DNA from: Littorina saxatilis
Taxonomy: Eukaryota > Mollusca > Gastropoda > Littorinimorpha > Littorinidae
Length of the DNA: 64,000 nucleotides
Direction of reading: 5' to 3'
Assembly: GCF_037325665.1 (NCBI RefSeq)
Contig: NC_090251.1
Location: forward strand, 16,425,972-16,489,971
Shown: positions 36,471 through 50,400 of the stretch, piece after piece
Layout: each line of letters starts with the position of its first letter
Numbering within the stretch: the first letter of the stretch is position 1
Notes under the pieces: model-generated
Told to the model about the DNA's origin: nothing
Database searches by the model: none
What the model saw: only the letters and a program-made list of their open reading frames with translations
Translations under genes and position numbers: made by a program

Positions 36471-37735
36471 GGCATCCCTCCACTCAGCAAGAGAAGAGAA
36501 CGCAAAGCAATGGCACAAGACACCAAGCAGGGCTCCCCACGGAGGCCCGTCCCAGAGGGTCCCTGGACCCCCTCCGCGGAGTTTTAGAGGGTCCCGGCAA
36601 GGGTCCTTGATCCCCAAACCCCCCGTGTGTTCATATAACGCATTGTTATCGCGAATAGTGTAATAAGTGTCTTTTTTCATCAGAATATTCGAAGAGGACA
36701 CTTCAACTAATACCTTGTTAAATGGAACACACGCACACACTTTTCCATACGTTTTGGCGTGAAATTGGCATTTGTGCTTGCACTAAACTTGACTGACGAC
36801 TACAGTCTGGACCCGTTCTTTTTAGGTTTAGTGCGTTCCGGGTCAATGCATTCATTTCTAGTACGTGATTGTGGCTTCTAGTGCGTATAGGACGCAGGAA
36901 CGCGCATTTTTGGAGAGCCCTGTCAAGTACCAGTGCACTCAAGACTGACCACCAGATGAACGCAAGAATGAAGCAGCTCTCTTCTGGCAGGCTAAACAGA
37001 TCAAGCTTTGCGACTGAGACACTGACGGGCCCTGAAGAGAGAACACCAAGCAAAGATGCCTCAACTGGTTCACTCATCACCCTTCTCGCTTAAAGCGGAA
37101 CCACCCTGGAAAAAAACAGACATGAAAACGTGAGCATACAGACCACGGTTCCTCGCCTCACAACAAAAGATGAACAGAGCGATGTGCAGAAGAAAGCCCT
37201 GACACTGGCCATGCTCGAGGAAAGATACCCACAAGAAACATGATACGGCTCGTTTACATATGGGTTCATCACAGACGCCGTCGAGAGTGGAGGAGCTGGG
37301 CCCAGGTGCACGACAAAGTTAGTACTGACCGGGTGTGAGCCAGCCGCGATGTTGCCGGTTTGTTTGAAATGGAGAATTATTGTGATTTCAACCATTGTTC
37401 TCAACCGTTTGGGTGGCACCCACTTTCGCTTGGTGCCCCTCAGACCTTGTATTTACAGCCAGCACCCACCCAAGTGGAGATTGGCGAGAAGAGGCTATAC
37501 CAACGTAGAAAAGGAATCATTCAAACTTCCTGTGCCTCAAACTCAACCACTAGCGCAAAAAACGCTTTATAGATTCGCTTGTATTGGTGCTGTTAACGCC
37601 TTGACTTATAGTAGTGACACACTAATCTCAACGTGATCTCTGACATTCAATTCAATTAAGACCGTACAGTATCCTTTACTATAGGCAGTCCTGGTAATTT
37701 GAGACTGTACTTTTGTTCCGTAGAATATAGATGTG

Positions 37736-37738
37736 TGT

Positions 37739-37789
<51 letters not shown>

Positions 37790-37894
37790 TATGTGTGTGT
37801 GTGTATATATGAGAGAGAGAGAGAGAGAGAAAGAGAGAGTGTGTGTGTGTGTCCCATGTGTGTGTGTGCGTCCCACTGATGTGTGTGTGTGTGT

Positions 37895-37960
<66 letters not shown>
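37736..37960. repeat. Compound (GT)n/(GA)n microsatellite
   Basis: Three GT blocks separated by a GA block (37810-37838) and two copies of GTCCCA.TGTGTGTG. It is followed by the L2-type tail. Confidence 0.95.
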
Positions 37961-37962
<2 letters not shown>

Positions 37963-38112
37963 ATGTTTCTTGTATGTATTGGAATTGCAATGCGCTTGGA
38001 GCTGTTATCGGATTTGAGCTATAGATAATGATTTATTATTATAGGTCAGTCAATGTGTTGTGAATTGATCAGTTTCATTTGTGTGTGTGTATGTGTGCGT
38101 GTCCCATGTGTG

Positions 38113-38145
<33 letters not shown>

Positions 38146-38761
38146 TCGTGCGAGCTCTCGTGTGTGAGTGTGGATGATCTATTAATATGTTTAATTTTTT
38201 AATGTTCTAATTACTACGTTTTTTCCAGATTATTTGCTGCCGCTTACAAGAAGCCAGACTGTACATATGGCATACAGTGTAGTGCAAGAAGCGTAGGTGT
38301 TTTTCCTTTGCTCTCTTTTATTTTTCTGAGAATATTTTTGCATGAAGATCTCTTGAAGTATTCAAGAGACCAGCTGGGCATTGGGACAGAATGATACCAA
38401 TCAGTTGTCAATTTGTTGTGCGTCCGGAGGACAAAATCCTCCAAAGATTATTTTTTTCATTTAGTTTATTTGACTTTGTGTTTTAACTTTTGAAACACGT
38501 GTTGAAAACTTGTATTCAGAACTATACAACGTTAACTTGCTTCTGTAAATTGCGGTAGGGCCTAATATACTGCTTTTTAAAATAATTTTGCAAGAACCTG
38601 TCGTTGTCATGTAGATTTGCTTTGTTTAAAGCTCAATTTCAGTGTTATATTTTGAACATAATTGCTGCATTGTGGAGCGCCATGCTGGATTACATCATTT
38701 AGACATGATTTGCTTGCCATGTCACGGTGTGTCTTGTTTTTTACTCCCTTCCTTCTTACCG

Positions 38762-38763
<2 letters not shown>

Positions 38764-38834
<71 letters not shown>
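38764..38834. repeat. (GT)n microsatellite
   Basis: About 35 uninterrupted GT units. Confidence 0.95.
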
Positions 38835-38836
<2 letters not shown>

Positions 38837-38966
38837 ACTTCCAAGCTGAAATGCAATTCCACAGTCCAGACATAGTCAAAGATTGCTTGACTGAACTGAT
38901 TTTAATACATTTGATTGAAACATGAGGTGATATTAACTTGAAGATTTGTATGTAAAGTCGTTCCAT

Positions 38967-39003
<37 letters not shown>

Positions 39004-39270
39004 ACCTCCACCACCTCTACCTCCACCACCACTACCACCACCACCCTCATCTCGATTCCCAGTCGAGTATGTTAAAACGTTTTGTGAAAATTTGACTTAA
39101 AGTAATAAAGGCACTTCACTTGGCTCTCTGACACTCTTTTTGATCAAAGATTGCTTGATAGAGGTCACGTGGCCATCGCTCAAATAAAAGTTTCTCCCAA
39201 AATCGACTGACCTGACAAAAAAACGTATGGTAAAAACAAAAATTCGACGCCGAAAATTCGATACACAGTT

Positions 39271-39836
39271 CAGGGCCGGACTACCGGGGGGGTTATGGGG
39301 GTTGCGCAACCCCCCCCCTAGCCTAAACATGTACCTTACTTATTTAATTTTTTTTTTATTATTGCTTATTTTATGCCGTTTCATGCAAGGAGCGACCATT
39401 TTCCTATCTCAGAATATGACCTACCCGTCAGCTTCAGGGGGCTTCGCCCCCTGACCCACACAACGAGGGGGGAGGGTGGGTTCTAGGGTTTCCGGACCCC
39501 CGCCCCCCCCAGCCAAAAAATAAAAATATTGAATGAGGTATGCATTTCTTTATTTTACATTGAGTTTCAATTTTTGGGGTATTAATCAGTGACAAAATCT
39601 GCTGCCTGAAACTGGTAATGATCATCCTCAGAATGCACCAGATTGCACCATTTTGCATCCTTTTTTTCAAAATTTTCCGGGGGGGCATGCCCCCGGACCC
39701 CCCTAGCAAGCTAGGCGCTTCGCGCCGTCGGCTCGGCGCTTGGCGCCTTCACACCCATATCTTCACAATATACTTTTGAAATAAATCAGTCATAAAATGG
39801 CAACCCCCCCCCTCCTCTTCGCCTAGTCCGGCCCTG
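39271..39836. mobile_element. hAT-like TIR element with 5-bp duplication
   Basis: The terminal inverted repeats CAGGGCCGGACT are flanked by CAGTT on both sides (39266-39270 and 39837-39841). Inside are long C/G runs near each end and the phrase GGGGGCATGCCCCCGGAC, seen also in fragments at 22437-22620 and 24936-24990. Elements with CAGGG ends and a 5-bp duplication fit the hAT superfamily (hAT5 type). The length is 566 bp, with no transposase. It lies 400 bases upstream of the TBC1D9 start codon. Confidence 0.78.
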
Positions 39837-39841
39837 CAGTT

Positions 39842-40232
39842 TGTGTGCATTTTCACAAACAGAAAATCACAAACAAGGAAAACTGAAAAATAAATTGTCT
39901 GGTCATCCAAAATAATTGTTAACTGATGCCCTAGCACGGGTAAGCATTAGTATTGGAAATTCTAAAAGTAAAACTAAATTCACGGCATAAGTACAATGTA
40001 CAAGAAAACAGTGTACATAGGGGAAAACACTGCGGTCAGGTAGTGCAAAACAATTCTAGAATTATCTCTCTTGCAATATGACCTCAGAAAAGTCATGTGA
40101 TCGTATTGACGGAAGTTGAGATACGTGTTGCCGTCTGCATTGATGCAGCGACAGATATTTTGACGTTCATATTTGACTTTGTTTTGACTGCAACGAACCT
40201 AATTTTAGGCGGATGATACGACCCAGTTAAAA
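39842..40232 (+). promoter_or_regulatory. Presumed promoter and 5' UTR of TBC1D9-like gene
   Basis: The gene's first coding exon begins at 40233. No TATA box or clear initiator is visible in the preceding 390 bases, and the left limit of the unit is set by the hAT-like element. The assignment rests on position alone; a further upstream untranslated exon is possible. Confidence 0.35.
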
Positions 40233-40276
40233 ATGTGGGTAAAGCCTGAAGAAGTTTTGCTGGCCAATGCTCTTTG
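40233..40276 (+). CDS. TBC1D9: TBC1D9-like exon 1 (start codon)
   Basis: Codes [14 protein letters not shown] plus two bases of Trp15; donor GTAAGT at 40277. The start is fixed by the family N-terminus. Confidence 0.93.
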
Positions 40277-43200
40277 GTAAGTTTCATGTTGGCAAGAATT
40301 ATGAACTTGATAAAATTTTTCAAAGAATTGTCACTCAGCTGTTCGTTCATTTGTAAACAACGTTTCTTCAACTTATCATAGGTAGCTGATTTAATTCTGT
40401 TTAAAACGGGGAATTACATGATGCAAATGAGGCATAACTTGTACGACGGACTGAAGTCTACTATGGTTAGACGAATGTTCCTTGGGTTTAAAAGCAACAC
40501 TGCAGCATCAGCTAATACTAATCAGGGCAAATAAACAACCAGTGAACCACTGTTGTGCAGAGTACGTTGCACCCAGTTTTGATAGGGGAGTCATTTGGGC
40601 TCGTAAAGTGCATTTGCTAATGATAAAGATTAATTTACTTGTCGTAACCATGTAAAGGAATTCCGTTCTGTCTGTTGGTTATGTGTTCTGAAAAAGTGAC
40701 ATCATCCTGAACTTGAAGTAACCGTATTTGCACATTTGAGAGTCAAGATTAGCTCATTAATGATCAAGCCTTGTTATCAACATAGAAAATCTTTTATGAA
40801 CAAAGGGCTGTGATTACATCAGCAGTATGTAATGGTATTGTTTACTTGATTGCAGGCTGATAGGTTCATATGAGCCTTTGTGTACACAGCATGCATGATC
40901 TATTAGCCTTCATGTGCAGCTCTGTACATGTAAACAAGACTGTGTGTGTGTGTGTGTGTGTGTGTGGAAGGGGGAAGAAAACAAAATCATAATTCTATGT
41001 ATACATGAAACCAGCAACAGGCAGTAAAGTTTGTGATGATCTTTATGTGGGGGAAGTACATTTTTATTGTTACCTTATTACATACCTGTCAAGCTCTTGT
41101 GGACTCTCACCATAAGATTTTGCTCACAGTCACAAAACCATAAGTTTGCACCAAAAAGCATAAGACAACATGCAAAACTGCAGAAGTCGTTAGATTAATC
41201 ACCACAAGAACTAAATACATGCACACATACACACACAAAAACAAGAAATCAGCCTTATTTCACACAATAAAAAAACACCACTTTTCTCAACACTGAACTG
41301 CACTGTTTTGTGTAATTTTGAAATGCAAAGCATGTTTAAATGTAAATTGTACCGAGAATCACCTAAATTGTACAAAGACGGCACACGTCCAACCAGACAC
41401 ACATTTACACCCCTCACAAAAATTTCACCAGAATGCACAAAAACACCACATGATAGTAAAGGCACAAGACAAGTGTGTTTTAACAACATGCATTCATTGA
41501 GCACAGTGATTCAATCATGAATGGAAACCCCCACCACAATGTGCAAAAGAGAACATTTTAGCCAAACAGAACATGTAAAACACACAAGTTACAAGCCAGA
41601 AACTCATGTGTATCTCAACAATCAAGGACAAATACCAGATCAACAAAAATATGACATGTGAATGCTTTAGTTTGAGGTCGCGCATGTTCTAAAAACAAGT
41701 CGTATAATGATTGGTTGTGACAAACATCCGGTGCCAACTTTCGCTCTCTACCTCTTCGAAAATGCATCACAACGCCCTTATTTTTATTTATATGGCTTCA
41801 CACTTGGTACAACGTGAGAAATTACTGTGTAGATACTAGAACAACAAAAATATGACATGTAAATGCTTTAGTTTGAGGTCGCGCGTGTTTTAAAACAAGT
41901 CCGACATGATCGGATGTGACAGAAATCCGGCTCCTTTCACTTTCGATCGCGAGCTCTTCGAAAATGCATCACAACTCCCTTAGTTTCATTTCTATGGCTT
42001 AAAACTTCGCACAACGTGAGAAAATACCTTGAAGATACCGAGAACAACAACAATAGTACATGTAACTGCTTTAATTTGAGGTCGCGTGTGGTTAAGCGTG
42101 GTCGCACAGCCACAGTACTCGGTCAGATCGCGCTGACGGTGTGCACATGCGCGTTGCCTTGTACTTCCGCTGGATCAGTTACCGCGAGATTTTGTAGCTG
42201 TTACTTTGTTCTCGGACGAACCTTTGCGATCTTTTTTTATTTGACCAAATTGTTTTGTAAAAACCGTAAGATCTTCGGCATACGCCGTAAGACTTGAAAA
42301 ACATCAAAATTCCGTAAGAATTACGCGAAAAACGTAAGACTTGACAGGTATGCCTTATTGATTGTAGTCCTTATGACCTGCAATCTCTTGTTCCATATCT
42401 TAATGGAGAGGGTCGTCTGTACTTGATGCTCATGCACAGGAGATAAGTTGCTGCTCAGTTTTTGTTAGATGTATATAAAAAAAACCACCCATAGTCATGT
42501 TATTTAGAGTCGTCTCTGTGGTAAATAAAGATACACTCGTAAAGAAAGATTTACCTTATCTTATTCTTATCTTATCTTACAACAGGGTGACGGATCAAGC
42601 AAACCCTTTCTTCGTTCTCCAGCGAAGAAAAGGATATGGAGGTGGTGGTCTGACAGGATTGCTGGTTGGCACATTGGACACTGTGCTGGACAATAGAGTA
42701 AGCATTTTCAGTTTTCATCTTCATTACTTTATTGTCCAATCGCGGAGAAATTCAGGTTGCTTCCTCATAGGGAAAAGCTATAGCAGCAACAGGGTCACAT
42801 TACTCACGTTTGTGCGTGTTTGGGTGTAAATTGTGATCAGCCACCTGCACTTATGGCAGAATTACCCTGGTCTTTTACATGCCACAGTGGAGACACAGGG
42901 GTGGGACATGGATACTATTTCGGAATCTGCATATAAAGTTGACCCGTGTCCATGCAATCTCGGGTTGAAATCCGTGACCTGCGAATCACAAGTTCAGTGC
43001 TCTACCAACTTGCCTACTAAGCCCATTTAGCTTATGGAAACATGAAAACACCCGGCAAGCATCCCCCGAAAAGAGAGCTTATATATACTGCCTAAATGAC
43101 TGGGGAAAAAATGGCCATGCACATGAAAACCCATTCGCGCTGTGGAGTGCATGTGGGAGTTACAGCTCACAAATGCAGAAGGAGAATGAAATGCAGAAGA

Positions 43201-46200
43201 ATTTGATGAACCAAGAGAATTAGTCTAGAGAAACCTGTATCTGCGATCTCCTGTAAATATATATATCTGTATATGTATGAATTTTGATGACTAGCTACCT
43301 GACTGTGAAATCTGAAATCTGCACTTTTGGTTGGGGGGTATAGGTTGTTTTTCTTTGCTGGTCAGTGCTGTTCCCAGACTTGGAGGACAATAGGGCAGTA
43401 ATTGGACGCAGATTAAAAATATGTTTAGGTCCCAATGTCCTGGCTACAAAAACAAATGTTCAGTCAGAAAACCTAGCTCCTTCATGTCAAGACTATTGGA
43501 CGGTAGACCGGTAAGGAATCATACCAATAAGTGAGATATTGAAAAAGCATCAGTGACCCAGGCTAGGCTTGAGAACAACACTGACCTATACGGTGGTACC
43601 TATACGATGATAGATCAACCTTAGGACCAACCAAAAGTGGCCCTACATTGCTGGTGGCCTTTCACGACAGGTATATTTTAGTCAAGGTAATAGACAAAGG
43701 GACAACAGACAGTGTCCTGTATTGGGAGGTGTCCTCTCATCGGAGGGGCCTTACACCATGAATTTCTGTTATGTTATATGAAGTCTTATATGGCTCGCGT
43801 ATCTCCAGACTCGGACTCAAGGCGCAGGGATCTATTTATGCCGTGTGAGATGGAATTTTGTACACAATACATCACGCATTCACATCGACCAGCAGATCGC
43901 AGCCATTTCGGCGCATATCCTACTTTTCACGGCCTATTTTTCCAAGTCACACGGGTATTTTGGTGGACATTTTTTATCTATGCCTATACAATTTTGCCAG
44001 GAAAGACCCTTTTGTCAATCGTGGGATCTTTAACGTGCACACCCCAATGTAGTGTACACGAAGGGACCTCGGTTTTTCGTCTCATCCGAAAGACTAGCAC
44101 TTGAACCCACCACCTAGGTTAGGAAAGGGGGGAGAAAATTGCTAACGCCCTGACCCAGGGTCGAACTCGCAACCTCTCGCTTCCGAGCGCAAGTGCGTTA
44201 CCACTCAGCCACCCAGGTACCACTGTTCTGAGGGAAAGAGGTCAGTTTTTGGAATTCACTTCATACAGGATGTGTTCATCTTTCTATTTTGACTTTTTAA
44301 TTCCAGACACCGCCATACCGGATCTTGCTGCAGACAGCTGGATCTGAAGTCAGTTTCAGTAAGTTTAGCTAGCATTTCCTTTTCTTGTTTTATAGCAAAG
44401 TTTCAGGGAAATTGTGTGTGTAGTGTGCAAACTTCTACGTCTATGACAAATGAAAATTAATAAACAGTTCACCAATGAACGTTGAAGACGAAGAAGGAGT
44501 AGAAATAGCAACACTTAAATTCTGTAATACATAGGCAGTAATGGCAGCGGTGAGATGTATCTGAGGGTCACTTTAGGTGTTCAGGCAGTTCTGTGAACTC
44601 ATTACTAATTAAGACATTTCCTCTTTTGCTTATTTTAAACTTAAAACAAGTTTTTGTTGCTGAAAGCAATTTATGCAACAGAAAGTAAATTAAATAGACA
44701 CCATACCACACTTGCCATTACTACTTTCCAAGAATCTTTCTGCAGCAGTCGCTGCAGTGTATGACATCTTCACGTGATGTCTTTTTTTCTGACTTCTTGG
44801 CTCAAAAATCACGCTTTTACTGCAATAATTAACCATGAAAGGTTTGAATGAATGAGAGTGTTTTAACTGTTAATTGCAGGTCTCATTGGCTAAAAGATGA
44901 CATTTTTAACTGCAATGAAACCATCACAGTTTTGAATAAGTGAGTTTCTTTTAACTGTTATTTGTGGGTTCCAAAATGTACTAGCTGAATTTAAGTTTGA
45001 TTTTCATTTCCAGCGGTGTCAGTGGCAAACAACAAGAAGGAGATTAGCAGGGACTGGGACTGGTTGGAGCAAAACGTTGTGCAAACTCTAGGTAATGGTG
45101 TGCATCTTTTGTGGGGTATTGCTCTACTTTATTCATGTATTGCTTCAGAATTCTAAACGCTCCTTTAATACGATAACCTGTGCGCACGCTCAGTGCTGAT
45201 AATGATTACACTCCACAGTCGTCACTGTTCACCACTTTTGCTCTTGTTCATATTTGCGTTGTTGTAGTCCATTGTATTTTATATCTGAAAGTTTGTAAGA
45301 CTTATAGTTATAGTATTTATCTGTAATACATTGAAACCCTCCTTTTGAGCCATACACAAATCTGAGAAACCCAGGATTTAAGAGGTATGGAGTCTTTAAA
45401 TTGGGGGTAAATTTACAGCGTTTATGAACAAAACATCTATTAACAAAAAGCAGGGTCTTCCAGAGAGGAGGGGGAGGGGGGATCTTAAAAGGGACATTCC
45501 ACTGTATATACTGATACACTTTTTCAACAAAACAAAAAAAACAACAACAAACAAACAAAATGTATACATGTATGTCAGGGTTCCACACAACCCCAAAAGT
45601 CAAGGGTATTCATACCCTTTCAGCAAAAAAGTAAAGGGTTTTTATACCCCTTCCAGATTTTTCACAGGGTATGAGTGACAATCAGTGTATCCATGAAATG
45701 TCATTTTTTCCCCATATGATTGCCTGTCTGGTAGTTATCACCTTTGCCATTTTGAGGATAGGCTAAAGCGAACAGTGCCATCGAGATAATCAGTTTAAAG
45801 ATATCGCGCAGTTTGAGGACAAGGGAGGCAACCTCTGCTTCACGGCGTGTCAGTGTCGACAGAGGAGTGGCACGAACACGGCGTGTACTTTAGTGGTCTC
45901 AGTAGAGCAGGCGGCCTGCGTGCTGACTGCTTGTAAACTAGCAAAGGCTATACCCTGTCAGCGTTTGACTCGTACGTTTTTTTTACCTCTTTGGAAGAAA
46001 ACAGTTTCGTATTTATACCTCTTCAGAGAGCATCTCGTACGTCATTTGGAGGGTCAAAGGGTATTATACCCTTAATTCTACGTGATGTGGAACCCTGTAT
46101 GTAAACACCCATCACACTTTGGCCTGATTTGAATGATTTTCTGATATTTTTGACTCACATGCGAAGCAAAAGTGAGTCTATGTACTCACCCGAGTCGTCC

Positions 46201-47412
46201 GTCCGTCCGTCCGTCCGTCCGTCCGGACGTCCGTCCGTCCGGACGTCCGTCCGGAAAACTTTAACGTTGGATATTTCTTGGACACTATTCAGTCTATCAG
46301 TACCAAATTTGGCAAGATGGTGTATGATGACAAGGCCCCAAAAAACATACATAGCATCTTGACCTTGCTTCAAGGTCAAGGTCGCAGGGGCCATAAATGT
46401 TGCCTAAAAAACAGCTATTTTTCACATTTTTCCCATTTTCTCTGAAGTTTTTGAGATTGAATACCTCACCTATATATGATATATAGGGCGAAGTAAGCCC
46501 CATCTTTTGATACCAGTTTGGTTTACCTTGCTTCAAGGTCAAGGTCACAGGAGCTCTTCAAAGTTGGATTGTATACATATTTTGAAGTGACCTTGACCCT
46601 GAACTATGGAAGATAACTGTTTCAAACTTAAAAATTATGTGGGGCACATGTTATGCTTTCATCATGAGACACATTTGGTCACATATGATCAAGGTCAAGG
46701 TCACTTTGACCCTTATGAAATGTGACCAAAATAAGGTAGTGAACCACTGAAAGTGACCATATCTCATGGTAGAAAGAGCCAATAAGCACCATTGTACTTC
46801 CTATGTCTTGAATTAACAGCTTTGTGTTGCATGACCTTGGATGACCTTGACCTTGGGTCAAGGTCACATGTATTTTGGTAGGAAAAATGTGTAAAGCATG
46901 TGAGTCGTATGGGCTTTGCCCTTCTTGTTAAAAATAAGTTCATGTATGCAATTTATATTGAATCGTTTATGAGTACTGGGGAACTTTTATTAGTTTTTTT
47001 TAATGCTGCAAAATATTATTTTTCAGTTGCCTTTGATAATGAAGATGATATCACTGAGTTTGTCAAATGCAAGATTGAAAGTCTTATGGCCAACAAGGAA
47101 CAGGTTACTGAAGGTAAGTTTTGTTGCTGATAACTGCTCAGATAATGTGGGTGGGAGAGAGAAAGAGAGGGAGAGAGAGTTTGTGCATATGTGGTTGTTC
47201 GATTATAACTCTCAGCATGGAATATTTATCCCCAAAAATTCAACACCTGAGTAAACGAAAATTGCCTTAGTTCCCTGTGCCATGAACAAATAGAAATTAA
47301 TTTCTAGATGCTGTAGTGATGAAGCAGAAGGCAGCAATTAGTTTGTGCCGCTCTTTTCATTTTTACAGCGCTAGCCCAGCGCTAGGCCAACAAGAAGCAA
47401 GTCTAAATTAAA

Positions 47413-47445
<33 letters not shown>

Positions 47446-50400
47446 GTTGCTAAAATTGATGTGTTTTAATGTAGTTGTGTGTTCATTGTCAGCCAAAATT
47501 TGTTTTATCATTTTGAAATGATTAACCCTTACCAGTTCGCTCCCTTGCCCATCGTAAGCAAGCTTACGATGCCCCCCCTGTAGTTTTCCACTGACCAATT
47601 ATCTAATTATAATTTTTTTTTTTTTTTTTTTTTTTTTACATTGGATGGGTCGGACAGTGGATAAACTCATATTTAAGACACACTTTATGACTGAAACAAG
47701 CTGGGTTTTTGTTATAAGTTAGTTATAGAAATGCATTATTATGCACACAAAAAAAAAAAGTCTGTTAACGGTAACAATTAGGCCAAAAAAATAGGGTCGG
47801 TAGGTCGGGACTTTTTTTAAAAAAATTTTTCCCCAAAACATATTTCTAAGTTATTTTGCCAAAAAACAAAGCCCCCTTTTTTTTCTCTTTTTTTTCAAAG
47901 TTTTATTTTTTTTTCAAATTTTTTTTTCAAATTATTTTTTACCAAATGCCAAACAAAAGTCTAGGGTCGCGCGAAAAAATAGGGTCAGTCAGGATACTGT
48001 AAACAGAATATTTTTTTGGGGGGGGGGGGGGGGGCCTTAGGCATGAAACGTCCAACTTTGAAATTTGGGTGGGGGTATTCAGGTGACAATAACTTTTTTG
48101 TTTATCAGCAAAACTCAAAAAAACTTTGCTATGTTATGTAAAATGAATGCCAAAACAGACTAGTTAGCAGCATATCTAAAATAAACTGAACACAAAAAAA
48201 ATTTCTTCTTTGTGCTTGTCACGTGTTCCAAAAAATGGGCGTACAAATTTCAACAAAAATCATGTTGTCACCCCCATAACCTGTTTTACCTTTACAGATA
48301 GCACAATTCTCTTTGCAAATATGAAAAGCTTATTCATTTTCCTTTCATTTGATATATAACTTTCTATATTTCATTTAGAATATGACCCCAGCTAGTCACT
48401 CGGCAAGTAGGCACCAACAGCACTGTAAAATATGCCTTAAAACCCCCCAAACTGGTAAGAGTTAAGATGTATTGTATTATAACTATCGGGTTTGCAGTGG
48501 ACACTGTTTTAGGGCATTATGGAATGCATTGTAATTTGTTTTTCTTTTATGGCACACAGTTTCCAGTTCAGATGCAGAAGTAGAAGACCTGACAGCATCC
48601 AGTAAGAAATTCATGAAGAGGTTCAACATGCCACGTGAAGAGAAGCTGGTCAACTGTAAGTCTACTCAAACTATTTATTATACGTTATCATCATTTTATT
48701 TTAACCAAAATATGACATTTAACACAGATTGAGACAGTCAGTGTTCCTCTGAGACTCTGTGTGTGTATGTATGTGTGTGTGTGTGTGTGTGTGTCCATGT
48801 GCATGAGACTAGGACCCGGCCTGGGGTTATCATACAAAGTAAATGAAACACTGCTCTACCATATAGCACAGTGGTACCCCATTTTAAGACTGCCAATAAT
48901 CTGAAATAAAAAACACTTTGTAAAAGGGAGTGAGTCTGAAAATGGAGGTACATTTACAGACAATGTGAACAGAAAATCTAAAAAAACAACCCCCACCCCC
49001 AAAAAAAAAAATAGCAAAGAAGTCTTAAATCGGGGAGTCATCAAAAGAGGGGTAGACTGGCGTGGTGGTAAGACGTCGGCCTCGTAATCGGGAGGCCGTG
49101 AGTTCGAATCCCGGTCGCTGCCGTCTGGTGGGTTAAGAGCGGAGATTTTTTCAATCTCCCAGGTCAACTTTAGTGCAGACCTGCTAGTGACTTAACCCCC
49201 TTCGTGTGTACACGCAAGCACAAGACCAAGTGTGCACGGAAAAGATCCTGTAATCCATGTCGGAGTTCGGTGGGTTATAGAAACACGAAAATACCCAGCA
49301 TGCCTCCCCCAAAATCGGCGTATGCTGCCTGAATGGCGGGGTAAAAACGGTCATACACGTAAAAATCCACTCGTGCTAAAATCATGAGTGAACGTGGGAG
49401 TCCAAGCCCATGAACGAAGAAGAAAAAAGAGGGGTTCCACTGTACAGTACATGATTTGTTGACGGTTCTTTCAGACTACTCGTGTAGCTACTGGAAGGGC
49501 AGCGTGCCGCGCCAAAGCTGGCTGAGCATCAACCACTGCTGTTTCTACTCTCTGCTGATGGGGCGCGAGGCCAAGGTCATCCTGCGCTGGACAGATATCA
49601 CTGTGAGTGGGTCTGTAGTTTGCACATGTTGTACACAGGTGTCGTCAGGATTTCTTATGTTGAATAAATAAGACAGGTTACGTTGGTCATACACGTTTCA
49701 GCAAGGGACTAGCTGTAAGAAAGGACCATATGGACCTAATGCTATTATCCCTCAGTAAGAAAGGTTTCGAGTTTTCGAGTTCGAGGTTTTAGAAGGTTAA
49801 AGTAGTTTTTAATGTCCTTTCCCCCATCCTGAAAAAGTTCAGCAGCCCTGGTGAAATGAGTTAATTTCAAAGTTTTGAGTGCTCGGAGATACGTTTAGGC
49901 GTTTCAAAGTCTTCCATCTCCAAGTGATATATTGCTGTTGCTTGTGTGGTGTAGGTTTGTGCAGTGAGATTTGATGGACAAGATATTATATAATATATAT
50001 GTATGTGTTTGTTAATGTATAGGGTTGTTTGACACCAACAGGCATTTTTTTCTCAACCTTATTAAGTTGTGTTGACTTATCCTATAAGAATGTTATAGTA
50101 TGTTAAAAAACGACCACATATTTCTGATTAAAACACCTCAAGTCTTGAGAAGGTGGTCATTCTCCCTTCAAAACAAGAAGCGAATGTTTCTCTATACAGC
50201 GGTTCCTGTGATGAAAGGACACACCAGCTAAAAGTGTATTGCAGGTGGCCTGTCATGACAGGTACATTTTGGTAAAAGTAATAGATACAGGGACAACAGG
50301 GGTCCCTTCTTGGGAGGTGTCCCTCACATTGCAGGTACTACTTTACCAGTAAAGATAATGACCTTGACTTGATTGAAAGCTGTAAATCAGTGTGTATTGT

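Larger units (their letters stand above)
36471..39270. other. Gene-poor stretch rich in microsatellites
   Basis: No exon is supported. It contains (GT)n at 37736-37780, GT/GA mix to 37850, (GT)n at 37880-37960, an L2-type tail at 37975-38042, (TA)n near 38113-38130, (GT)n at 38764-38834, (CA)n at 38968-39001 and a CCACCT/CCACCA triplet run at 39002-39045. A 74-codon frame at 36869-37093 has unbiased composition but no domain or splice support. Confidence 0.6.

Noticed and set aside
36869-37093. 74-codon frame ending STGSLITLLA, considered as a possible tail exon of the receptor family
   Set aside because: No splice acceptor in the right phase and no similarity to any of the three tails.
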